Shown piece by piece: positions 17,413 to 24,482 of a stretch of DNA of 32,553 nt. A program made the position numbers and the translations under genes. The stretch covers positions 1-32,553 of the forward strand of contig CAIWHK010000056.1 in the NCBI GenBank assembly GCA_903912525.1, in the 5' to 3' direction. A model generated the notes under the pieces. The model was not told where the DNA came from. It ran no database searches and saw only the letters and a program-made list of their open reading frames with translations. Position 1 is the stretch's first letter; each line of letters starts with the position of its first letter. This DNA comes from an uncultured bacterium (GTDB lineage: Bacteria; Krumholzibacteriota; Krumholzibacteriia; LZORAL124-64-63).

Positions 17413-18219
17413 ATGCAGTACGACAATTTCGACGTCGAGATCGCCGACGGCTGCGCCACCGTCCGGATGACCGGGCCCGGCGCGCCCGACCTCGGCGCCC
17501 TGTGCGACGAGTTCACCGACCTGATGCTGCGCCTGCAGGAGGATCGCGCCGCGCGCGTCATCCTGCTGACGGACGGCGACCACGCCTTCGACCTGCATCG
17601 CGACCTCGAGGGCCTGACCGAGGCCCGGCGCGCCGGCGGCGGCTTCGAAATCCTGGCCGCCGGCGACGAGATCGCCCGGCGCATCGTCACGCTGGTCTCC
17701 GAATGCCCCAAGCCGGTCGTCGCGGCGACGCGCGGCGAGATCCGCAATGTCGGCCTCGGCCTCTACGCCGCCGCCGACATCCGCCTGGCGGGGGAATCAG
17801 CCACCTTCACCTCGCCCGACATGTCCGGGGGGCTGATCGGGGGCTGGGGACTGACGCTGACGCTGCCGCGCCTGCTGGGTCCCGGCCGCGCGCTGGACTT
17901 CCTGTGGTCGCACCGCACGGTCACCGCCCCCGAGGCCGCCCGCATGGGCCTGGTCGACCGCCTCGTGTCCGAGGACCAGTGGGAGCAGGAACTGCTGGAG
18001 ATCACGCGCCGCCTCAGCCAGATCCCGCAGCCCGCCGTGCACCTGACCAAGCTGGCTGTGCAGCAGGCCTCGGTGCTGGACCTGACCTCGATGCTGGCGA
18101 TGGAGTGGGAGTCGCAGCAGCAGTGCTGGGATTCGGACGAGACGAGCGAGGGCCTGCGCGCCTGGCAGGAGGGCCGGGCGCCCCGGCTCGAAGCGTCGAC
18201 CGGACCGGAAGAGGACTAG
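17413..18219 (+). CDS. Enoyl-CoA hydratase/isomerase (crotonase) family protein with altered active site
   Basis: This 268-residue protein has the crotonase fold: an N-terminal alpha/beta core with CPKPVVAATRGEIRNVGLGLYAAADIRLAGESATFTSPDM-type sequence in the middle and a C-terminal helical part (GPGRALDFLWSHRTVTAPEAARMGLVDRLV). The family handles acyl-CoA thioesters. In rat enoyl-CoA hydratase the two catalytic glutamates lie in GGGCELAM and FGQPEILLG. Here the corresponding places read NVGLGLYAA and FTSPDMSGG, so both Glu are replaced (Gly and Asp), and the CAGxD loop of the oxyanion hole reads FDLHRD. It may be a different crotonase activity or a non-catalytic member; plain hydratase activity is unlikely. 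GGAG (17403-17406) fixes the ATG. It is transcribed alone; a long hairpin follows. Confidence 0.8.
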   Translation: MQYDNFDVEIADGCATVRMTGPGAPDLGALCDEFTDLMLRLQEDRAARVILLTDGDHAFDLHRDLEGLTEARRAGGGFEILAAGDEIARRIVTLVSECPKPVVAATRGEIRNVGLGLYAAADIRLAGESATFTSPDMSGGLIGGWGLTLTLPRLLGPGRALDFLWSHRTVTAPEAARMGLVDRLVSEDQWEQELLEITRRLSQIPQPAVHLTKLAVQQASVLDLTSMLAMEWESQQQCWDSDETSEGLRAWQEGRAPRLEASTGPEED

Positions 18220-18313
18220 TCGATCACGGCAGCGTGCGCGGATCTTCCGGCCGGGCATCTTCCATCGGACGGAACGGCCACTTGGCGCGAGGTCCGCACA
18301 TCGCGAGGTCCAA

Positions 18314-18353
18314 ATGAACAGGGGCCCGGGCAAATGCCCGGGCCCCTGTTCAT
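18314..18353. terminator. 19-bp perfect palindromic hairpin between convergent genes
   Basis: The two 19-base arms (18314-18332 and 18335-18353) are exact reverse complements separated by only AA; the core is GGGGCCCGGGC. It lies between the crotonase-fold gene (ends 18219) and the small secreted protein gene (ends 18376), so it can act as terminator for both. It lacks a clear T-tract on either side, and the stem is unusually long and perfect. The rest of the gap (18220-18313) shows nothing recognisable. Confidence 0.65.
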
Positions 18354-18375
18354 AACCGTGAAAGCTTGGTCCGGA

Positions 18376-18951
18376 CTAGCGGAACAGGCTCTTCACGCTG
18401 CCGAAGCTGCTGGTCTCGGCCGGAACGACGCAACCGTTGTTGATCGTGATGACCGGGCTGCCGGCAGCCGAGATCTGGTGCAGTTCGCGGATCGGGGTGT
18501 TCGAGCCCTGATAGGCGGGAACCTTGCCCGGCAGCGAATGGAAGAAGGTGTTCTTGATCATGATGCCGGCAGGAGCGGTGTTCATGACCATGAACTGCAT
18601 GTCCGCGATGACCACGGTGCCGCCGACGACCGCGAGGGGCGCGGCCAGGCCGACGATGTGCTCGCCCGGGTTGATGGCGGCGTCGATCGGGCCGGTGCCG
18701 CGGGGCTGGAAGGCCAGCGTCGTCACGTTCGAGTTAACCAGCGCCAGTTCCCAGGCGTTGATGTCGGACGAATTCAGCTGCGTGCAGACCAGGTACGCCG
18801 TGACCGGCGTGAACGGGGCCGCAGTGATGCAATTGTTGGTTCCGGCTTCATCGATGTAGATACCGACGTTGTCCGAGAACCAGTCGGAAGCGAACGCACT
18901 GCCAGCGAAGGCAGTCAGGGTCAGCGCGAGGACGAGAGCCAGCTTCTTCAT
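18376..18951 (-). CDS. Small secreted protein of unknown family
   Basis: This 191-residue protein has a textbook signal peptide (MKKLALVLALTLTAFAGSAFA, cleavage after residue 21). The mature part of about 170 residues looks all-beta: alternating hydrophobic stretches (VTAYLVCTQL, TVVIADMQFMVM, SPVITINNGCVV), three Cys, few charged residues and a basic SLFR end. It starts SDWFSDNVGIYIDEAGTNNC. I do not recognise the family. Composition and codon use (more A/T-rich third positions and Asn/Thr-rich) differ from its GC-rich neighbours, as highly expressed or surface proteins often do. AAGGAG (18959-18964) seven bases before the ATG and an extended -10 promoter suggest strong expression. It is a single-gene transcript ending in a long hairpin. 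A secreted or cell-surface role is likely; function is unknown. Confidence 0.85.
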   Translation of the reverse strand: MKKLALVLALTLTAFAGSAFASDWFSDNVGIYIDEAGTNNCITAAPFTPVTAYLVCTQLNSSDINAWELALVNSNVTTLAFQPRGTGPIDAAINPGEHIVGLAAPLAVVGGTVVIADMQFMVMNTAPAGIMIKNTFFHSLPGKVPAYQGSNTPIRELHQISAAGSPVITINNGCVVPAETSSFGSVKSLFR

Positions 18952-19059
18952 TTTGTCGCTCCTTGGAGATGATCACGGTGAACAGGGCTTCACGCTTGCA
19001 AGGTGCGTTGCTTCCCGTGGGGCGCAAATCGGCCCGGGAAATCGCTCACCTATGACAGG

Positions 19060-19068
19060 ATTATAGCA
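19060..19068 (-). promoter_or_regulatory. Extended -10 promoter of the small secreted protein gene
   Basis: On the minus strand TGCTATAAT (19060-19068) is a perfect TATAAT with the TGn extension. No good -35 box sits at 17 bases, as is common for extended -10 promoters. The predicted start near 19053 leaves a leader of about 100 bases containing AAGGAG before the ATG. Confidence 0.6.
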
Positions 19069-19114
19069 TAAACGGGTGCTCAATACACAAGAAATATGTC
19101 ACAGCAGGCAGCGG

Positions 19115-19159
19115 ATACCGAAAAGGATCATCGGAAAGATGATAATTTCGTATCGGTAT
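19115..19159. other. Nested inverted repeat in an AT-rich intergenic region
   Basis: The gap from 18952 to 19286 (335 bases) has no convincing gene. Its middle is clearly richer in A/T than the surroundings. An outer 7-bp pairing (19115-19121 with 19153-19159) encloses an inner 6-bp stem (19127-19132 with 19138-19143, loop GGAAA). It lies between the divergent promoters of the secreted protein and the S9 peptidase. It could be an operator region or a small structured RNA; neither is shown. Confidence 0.4.
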
Positions 19160-19229
19160 TGGGGGCGAGGGCATGCGGCGCCAAGAACGGCCGGGACGCG
19201 GTTCCAACTCGCCATTTACCGACCCCGGA

Positions 19230-19238
19230 TGCTATCCT
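19230..19238 (+). promoter_or_regulatory. Candidate extended -10 promoter of the S9 peptidase gene
   Basis: TGCTATCCT (19230-19238) resembles an extended -10 element (TATCCT with TGn). No clear -35 box. The start would be near 19245, about 42 bases before the ATG, with GGAGG (19271-19275) in between. Confidence 0.4.
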
Positions 19239-19286
19239 GCGGGCCGGCCCTGACCTGATCGTTTACGACCGGAGGAACCTGTTGCG

Positions 19287-21353
19287 ATGAGAAAACTTGC
19301 GATGAGCATCGTTGCCATGTCGGCAGGCGCCCTGCTGCTGGCGTTTGCCGGCGGCGCAGGTGCCGCCGGCGCCGCCGCCCCCCTGCGCACCCACGACATC
19401 CAGCCGGAGGACTGCTTCACCCTGACCGCGGTGGAGAACCTCGCCGCTTCCCCGGACGGCGCCCTGGTCGCCTATACGGAGAACCGCTGGGCCGAGGGCA
19501 AGAAGGGCCGGACCAACGACTTGTGGGTCGCTGCGGTGACCGGCGGTCCGGCCCGGCGCCTGACCTTCGACGGCTTCGGGGGCGGCGGCTGCACCTGGTC
19601 CCCGGACGGTCGCTGGCTGTACTTCCTGGGCAAGGACAAGGCGGGCCGGGAAGCGCCCCCGCATGACGGCACCCCCCAGGTCTGGCGCCTGGCGCCCGAG
19701 GGCAGCACCCCCGTGCCGGTCACCCGTTTTGCCGACGGCGTCGAATCCTTCGTCTTGTCTCCCGACGGGAAGTCCCTGTACTACACGGTCAGCCGCGAGG
19801 AGACGGACGACGAGTTCGGCGACCTCCTCGGCAAGTACGACGACCTGCGCTACGGGCACGGTGTCCGCGACCTGACCGAGGTGCGCCGCCTGGACCTCGA
19901 CACCTGGCGCGACGAGGTCGCGGTGGCCGCCACGCGGGTCATCCACGACATGGATCTCTCGCCGGACGGCAGTCGCCTGGCGCTGCTGACCACCACCGAC
20001 AACGAGCTCATCTTCAACGAGGGCTGGTCGCGCGTCGAGATCGTCGACCTGGTCGGCGGCAAGGTCACCGAGGTGACGAACCAGGCCTGGCGCGACGGCC
20101 ACAAGTCGCCCTACGGCTGGCTCGAGGACCTGGCCTGGGCGCCCGACGGCAAGGCGCTCGCCTTCGCGATCTCGTTCGACGGCTATGCCTCGGACATCTG
20201 GGTGGCCGAGGAGACCGGCGGCGCCTGGCCGCTGCGGAAGGTCGCGCGTCCGGATCCCGTCAGCTATGACGGCGGCCTGGCCTGGCGCGGCGCCGGCCGT
20301 ACGCTGTGCTATCGCGGCGAGGCCATGGCCCGCGTGCAGGTGCTGGCGGTCGAGAGCGTGGCCGCCGGCTCACAGGGCCGCACGGTGGAGCTGACGAAGG
20401 GCGACCTCGTGGTCGCCGCCTTCGACTTCGACCGCAAGGGCGCCACGCTGGCGACCATCTGGGAGACGACCACCGACGCCAACGACGTCTACGTGGTGAC
20501 CGCGCCGGACAAGGCGCGCCGGCTGACGCGCACCAACCCGCAGGTCGACACCTGGAAGCTCCCGCAGATCAGCCATGTCAGCTGGGTCGGCGAGGGCGGG
20601 CGCACGTGCTGGGGCATCCTCGAACTGCCGGCCGACTACGTGAAGGGCAGCGGTCCTCTGCCGGCGATCGTCGAACTGCACGGCGGCCCCACCTCGTCCA
20701 CCCGCATCGGCTTCCGCCTGTGGATGTACGGCCGCGGCCTGATGCCCGCGCGCGGCTACGCCCTGCTGAACCCGAACTACCGCGGCTCGACGGGCTACGG
20801 CGACGCGTTCCTGGAGGAACTGATCGGGCGCGAGAACGACGTCGAGGTGAAGGACATCAGCGCCGGCGTGCGCTGGCTGGTCGAGCAGGGCCTGGCCGAT
20901 GCAAAGAAGATCGGCGTGATGGGCTGGAGCAACGGCGGCTACCTGACCGACTGCATGATCACGGCCGAGCCGGACATGTTCGCCGCCGCCAGCAGCGGCG
21001 CGGGCGTGATCGACCAGGTGATCCAGTGGGGCACCGAGGACACGCCGGGCCACGTCATCAACTTCATGCGCGGCTTGCCGTGGCAGGCGCCCGAAGCCTA
21101 CCGGGCCGCCTCGCCGCTGTACGGGCTCGACCGCGTGAAGACGCCGACGATCATCCATGTCGGCGGCAACGACCCGCGCGTGCCGGTGGCCCACAGCCGC
21201 GCGCTGTACCGCGCGCTGAAGCACTACCTGGACGTGCCGGTGCAGCTGGTTGAATACCCCGGCGAGCCCCACGGCCTGACCACGCAGCGCAACCGCATGG
21301 CCAAGATGCAGTGGGACCTGGCCTGGTTCGACAAGTACCTGCTCGGGAAATAG
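19287..21353 (+). CDS. Secreted S9 family (prolyl oligopeptidase-type) serine peptidase
   Basis: This 688-residue exported peptidase has a signal peptide (about residues 1-30, ending near GAAGAAA). An N-terminal beta-propeller region (about 40-420) follows, with PD40-like repeats such as WSPDGRWLYFLG, LSPDGKSLYYT and WAPDGKALAFAI. The C-terminal alpha/beta-hydrolase domain holds the catalytic triad: Ser548 in GWSNGGY, Asp629 in GGNDPRVP and His662 in GEPHGL. YVKGSGPLPAIVELHGGP and NPNYRGSTGYG are the conserved oxyanion-side motifs of acylaminoacyl/dipeptidyl peptidases of the S9 family. It probably works in the periplasm on peptides, though substrate preference is not evident. GGAGG lies 11 bases before the ATG. 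It converges on the PatB-like gene with only nine bases between stops and no obvious hairpin. Confidence 0.93.
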   Translation: MRKLAMSIVAMSAGALLLAFAGGAGAAGAAAPLRTHDIQPEDCFTLTAVENLAASPDGALVAYTENRWAEGKKGRTNDLWVAAVTGGPARRLTFDGFGGGGCTWSPDGRWLYFLGKDKAGREAPPHDGTPQVWRLAPEGSTPVPVTRFADGVESFVLSPDGKSLYYTVSREETDDEFGDLLGKYDDLRYGHGVRDLTEVRRLDLDTWRDEVAVAATRVIHDMDLSPDGSRLALLTTTDNELIFNEGWSRVEIVDLVGGKVTEVTNQAWRDGHKSPYGWLEDLAWAPDGKALAFAISFDGYASDIWVAEETGGAWPLRKVARPDPVSYDGGLAWRGAGRTLCYRGEAMARVQVLAVESVAAGSQGRTVELTKGDLVVAAFDFDRKGATLATIWETTTDANDVYVVTAPDKARRLTRTNPQVDTWKLPQISHVSWVGEGGRTCWGILELPADYVKGSGPLPAIVELHGGPTSSTRIGFRLWMYGRGLMPARGYALLNPNYRGSTGYGDAFLEELIGRENDVEVKDISAGVRWLVEQGLADAKKIGVMGWSNGGYLTDCMITAEPDMFAAASSGAGVIDQVIQWGTEDTPGHVINFMRGLPWQAPEAYRAASPLYGLDRVKTPTIIHVGGNDPRVPVAHSRALYRALKHYLDVPVQLVEYPGEPHGLTTQRNRMAKMQWDLAWFDKYLLGK

Positions 21354-21362
21354 CGCCCGCGG

Positions 21363-22523
21363 CTAGGACTGGACGGCGGCGCTGGCCGCGGCGGCGAGAC
21401 GATCGCAGGCCGCGGCCAGCGTCGCTCGCGGACACCCGAAATTCAGGCGCAGGTAGCCGGGCGAGCCGAAGTCGGCGCCGCTGCTGAGGCCCAGACCGTG
21501 CGCCAGCACGTGCGCCGCCGGGTCGGCCAGGGCCCACCCCCGCGCGTCGATCCACGCCAGGTAGGTGGCCTCGACCGGCGCCATCGTCAGCGGCGGCAAC
21601 CGGGCCACGCGATCGGCCAGGTAGTCGCGGTTGCCGCGCAGGTAGTCGCACAGCGCCTCGCGCCACGGGCCGCCCTCGGTCCACGCCACCTTCGCCGCCA
21701 GCAGGCCCAGGACGTTGACCTGCGGCACGATGCCGGACATCGCCTGCTTGAACCGCGCGCGCAGGCCAGGGTCGCTGATGACCGCGACCGCGGCGCCGAG
21801 CCCCGGCACGTTGAAGGTCTTGCTCGGGGCCAGCAACGTGATCGTGCGCGCGGCGACCGCCGGCGAGATGGTCGCGAACGGCACGTGCGGGCGGCCCGGT
21901 TCGAGCAGCAGTTCGCTGTGGATCTCGTCGCTGCAGACGACCAGGTCGCGGCGCTCGGCGAAGGCCGCAACCTCCTCCAGTTCGTCGCGGCGCCAGGCGC
22001 GCCCCACGGGGTTGTGCGGGTGGCACAGCAACAGCAGGCGCGTGCGCGCGTCGGCTGCCGCGTCCATCGCGTCGATGTCCAGCCGCCAGCCCGCCTCGTT
22101 GTCGCCGCCCAGGAACGCCGTCTGCAGGCGCCGGTCGACCAGCGGCGGCACGCGCCGGAAGGGCGGGTACACCGGCGGGTTCACGAGCACGCCGTCGCCC
22201 GGGTCGCCCACGGCGCGGCAGGCCACGGTCAACCCGCAGACCAGGCCCGGCAGCCAGACCAGCCACTCCGGCGACACGGACCAGCCGCACGAGCGCTCGA
22301 GCGCGTCGACGACCGCTCGCCCGTGGCTTGCATCCGGCAGCGCGTAGCCGAAGACCCCGTGGTCGACGCGCTGCCGCAGGGCTTCGACGACCGCCGGCGG
22401 CGCCGCGAAATCCATGTCCGCCACCCACAGCGGCAGCACGTCCTGGTCGGCCCAGCGCAGCCACTTCTCGCTGTCGGTGCCGCGGCGCTCGACGGGCGTG
22501 TCGAAGTCGAATTCACGGCTCAC
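21363..22523 (-). CDS. MalY/PatB-type PLP-dependent C-S lyase / aminotransferase
   Basis: This 386-residue cytoplasmic PLP enzyme of fold type I matches MalY/PatB. The N-terminus FDFDTPVERRGTDSEKW and LPLWVADMDF are hallmarks of this cystathionine beta-lyase group. The internal PLP Lys is Lys235 in APSKTFNVPGL. HPHNPVGRAW, CSDEIHSELL and YLRLNFGCPR are further conserved motifs. Family members cleave C-S bonds (cystathionine, cysteine conjugates); the true substrate is uncertain. Translation starts at GTG 22523, which overlaps the upstream gene's stop as GTGA, with GAGGTGG in front. A longer frame upstream would run through the neighbour and is rejected. It is thus the second gene of a two-gene coupled operon with the LOG-like protein. 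Confidence 0.9.
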   Translation of the reverse strand: MSREFDFDTPVERRGTDSEKWLRWADQDVLPLWVADMDFAAPPAVVEALRQRVDHGVFGYALPDASHGRAVVDALERSCGWSVSPEWLVWLPGLVCGLTVACRAVGDPGDGVLVNPPVYPPFRRVPPLVDRRLQTAFLGGDNEAGWRLDIDAMDAAADARTRLLLLCHPHNPVGRAWRRDELEEVAAFAERRDLVVCSDEIHSELLLEPGRPHVPFATISPAVAARTITLLAPSKTFNVPGLGAAVAVISDPGLRARFKQAMSGIVPQVNVLGLLAAKVAWTEGGPWREALCDYLRGNRDYLADRVARLPPLTMAPVEATYLAWIDARGWALADPAAHVLAHGLGLSSGADFGSPGYLRLNFGCPRATLAAACDRLAAAASAAVQS

Positions 22524-23020
22524 GAGCGCCCCACCTCGCACAGGTAGGCCGCCACTTTCGCCACGGCCGTCTCGGGGTCGGGCGCCAGTGCCCAGCGGGC
22601 GTCGGCGGCGCACTGGTCCAGGAAGGCGGCACCCGGGTCGAAATCCAGGAGCACGACCGGCCGGCCGAAACGCAGGGCGATCGCGATCTCGCTGAGCGTG
22701 CCGCCGGTGCCGCGACAGGCGACGACGACATCACTCGCCAGGACGTTGATGACGTTGCGCGCGGCCCCCATGCCGGTGGGGATCACGATGTCCAGTCCCG
22801 CGGCCGCGTCGTCCCGATCGTCGCCGTAGAGCACGCCGATCGTCAGCCCGCCGGCGGCGCGCGCCCCGGCGACCGAAGCCTGCATCACGCCGCCCGGCCG
22901 CCCGCCCGACAGCAGCGCCCAGCCGCTCGAGGCGATGAGCCTTCCGAGGGCGAACGCATTCGCGGCCGTTCTCTCGTCCGCCTCGGTGCCGCCCATCACG
23001 CCGATCACGGTCCTGCGCAT
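22520..23020 (-). CDS. LOG-like Rossmann-fold nucleotide-binding protein (TIGR00725 type)
   Basis: This 166-residue cytoplasmic protein starts MRRTVIGVMGG and has LLSGGRPGGVMQASVAGA and the GTGGTLSEIAIAL motif (the PGGxGTxxE motif of the lysine-decarboxylase-like / LOG superfamily), followed by VVLLDFDP. LOG enzymes release the base from cytokinin nucleotides or similar AMP derivatives; the TIGR00725 branch is shorter and its reaction is not established. GGAGG directly upstream fixes the ATG at 23020. Its stop overlaps the GTG start of the PatB-like gene, so both are made together; a shared metabolic role is possible but unproven. The 125 bases upstream hold no confident promoter; TTGCCG at 23104-23109 has only a poor -10 partner. 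Confidence 0.85.
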   Translation of the reverse strand: MRRTVIGVMGGTEADERTAANAFALGRLIASSGWALLSGGRPGGVMQASVAGARAAGGLTIGVLYGDDRDDAAAGLDIVIPTGMGAARNVINVLASDVVVACRGTGGTLSEIAIALRFGRPVVLLDFDPGAAFLDQCAADARWALAPDPETAVAKVAAYLCEVGRS

Positions 23021-23145
23021 GTTTCCTCCCGCGGCGCCGCTCGGACGCCGGACGTGGCCTGCCGTTGGATCAATCGGCACACGATGACAGAACTACCGGC
23101 AGGCGGCAACACGGTTCGCGACGGAAGAAGCTGCGGTGAATGGGA

Positions 23146-24366
23146 TCAGGCCGGCTGCGGCACGAGCACCGATTCAAGGTGGGTGCGGCTGAACACGATC
23201 GGGATCGTCGGCAGGTGCAGGGTGCCGGCCGGGGCGTGCGCGTCACGGTCCAGCATCAGCGCCGTCGGCGCCCCGACATCGCGCAGGAACGGCATCAACT
23301 GGTCGATCTGCTGGCGCGTCAGGCACTGGGCGTCCAGGAGCACCAGTCCGACATCCTGGCTGCCGGGGTCCTGGTTGAAGAAGGCCTGCATGGCCAACGT
23401 GCGGTGACCCAGCTGGCCCAGGACGAGCTCGGTCCAGTCGCGCCGGTCGTCCTCGGTGGTGATGACGACACACACAGTGCCGTGGTCGTTGCCGGCGTCC
23501 TTCTCGAGTCCCAGGTCCGGCAGGGCGATATGCATGAACTCGGCCGTCTCGGCGATCTTGCTGCGCATGCCGTCGAGGGCCACCCGCAGGCGCGCGGAGT
23601 CGGGACAGTGCGCGGCCATCAGTGCGCGCAGCTCCGCCTCGGTGGGCATCGGCTCGATGTTGCGGCCCCAGACGGTGGCCATCACGTCGGCCAGGGCCAC
23701 AAGCCCGGTCAGCGGCTGCGTTCCGTCCGTGGCGCGCACGAAGTCGTGGTGGTAGCGCGCGGAGTTGCTGAAGGCCTCGGGCAGCTCCCAGAACTGCATC
23801 AGGCCCTGACCCACCTGCGCGTGGGTCATGCCGATGGACTCCTGCTCGGCGGCCAGGCGGTCGCCGGCGCTGTCCTTCAGGATGGGTCCATAGATGTCCG
23901 GCACGGCGGCAGCCAGCACATAGGCCCCGATGTCATGCATCAGCCCGGCCAGGAAGGCCTCTTCGGGATCGATGCGGCGCTTCCCGAGCAGCGCCATGTT
24001 CTGCGCGGCGGCGCCGGTGGCCAGCGCGTGCGACCAGAACGAGCGCATGTCGATGGTGGTCTCCAGCGAGCGCAGCATCTCGATCGAGCCGAAGCCCATC
24101 GCCAGGTTGCGCACGCCGGTGAACCCGAGCACGACCACGGCGCGGCTGATCGTGGTCACTTCGGTGGGCAGGCCGTAGAACGACGAGTTGACCAGCTTGA
24201 GCACCTTGCCCGCGAGTGCCTGGTCGCTCGAGAGGATCCGCCCCACGTCGCCGGCCGTCGCGTCCTCGTTGCCGAGGACCGTCATCAACTGGCGCGTCAC
24301 CGCCGGCAACGGCGGGAGGTTCCGCATGACCGACATGATGCGGGCTTTGACGCGATCGACGCTCAC
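23146..24366 (-). CDS. HDOD domain protein with degenerate receiver-like C-terminal domain
   Basis: This 406-residue cytoplasmic signalling protein has an HDOD domain over residues about 10-220: NLPPLPAVTRQLM, LSSDQALAGKVLKLVNSSFYGLP and VLGFTGVRNLAMGF are highly typical, and a His-Asp pair (LMHDIG, His144-Asp145) is kept. HDOD proteins are linked to bacterial signalling, motility, stress and natural competence, but their enzymatic status is unclear. The last ~105 residues read like a receiver fold (VCVVITTEDD, then VGLVLLDAQCL with an Asp at the usual site), but the conserved Thr/Ser and Lys positions are not kept (TALMLD, PIVFSR). The start is taken as GTG 24366 with GGGGGAG eight bases upstream; an ATG at 24432 in frame would place translation across a hairpin. 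It sits alone between dinB and the LOG-like gene. Confidence 0.85.
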   Translation of the reverse strand: MSVDRVKARIMSVMRNLPPLPAVTRQLMTVLGNEDATAGDVGRILSSDQALAGKVLKLVNSSFYGLPTEVTTISRAVVVLGFTGVRNLAMGFGSIEMLRSLETTIDMRSFWSHALATGAAAQNMALLGKRRIDPEEAFLAGLMHDIGAYVLAAAVPDIYGPILKDSAGDRLAAEQESIGMTHAQVGQGLMQFWELPEAFSNSARYHHDFVRATDGTQPLTGLVALADVMATVWGRNIEPMPTEAELRALMAAHCPDSARLRVALDGMRSKIAETAEFMHIALPDLGLEKDAGNDHGTVCVVITTEDDRRDWTELVLGQLGHRTLAMQAFFNQDPGSQDVGLVLLDAQCLTRQQIDQLMPFLRDVGAPTALMLDRDAHAPAGTLHLPTIPIVFSRTHLESVLVPQPA

Positions 24367-24399
24367 GTTATCGGCTCCCCCGGGGACCAAGCGCTGCCC

Positions 24400-24422
24400 G
24401 GAGCCGGCCACCGGCCGGCTCC
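24400..24422 (-). terminator. GC hairpin between dinB and the HDOD gene
   Basis: A perfect 10-bp inverted repeat (24400-24409 with 24413-24422) with a three-base loop lies 60 bases after the dinB stop and 33 bases before the HDOD GTG start. No T-tract follows on the minus strand, so it may be a weak terminator for dinB or a leader hairpin of the HDOD gene. Confidence 0.45.
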
Positions 24423-24482
24423 CTGTCGCCAAGGGATCGGATCGCTAAGGGTTTCCTTGAGTGAAGTTTGGCCGCCCGCGCC

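Noticed and set aside
19096-19290. 64-codon open frame that overlaps the S9 peptidase start as ATGA
   Set aside because: No ribosome binding site, no recognisable protein features, and it runs through the nested inverted repeat and the -10-like element; the overlap is probably chance.
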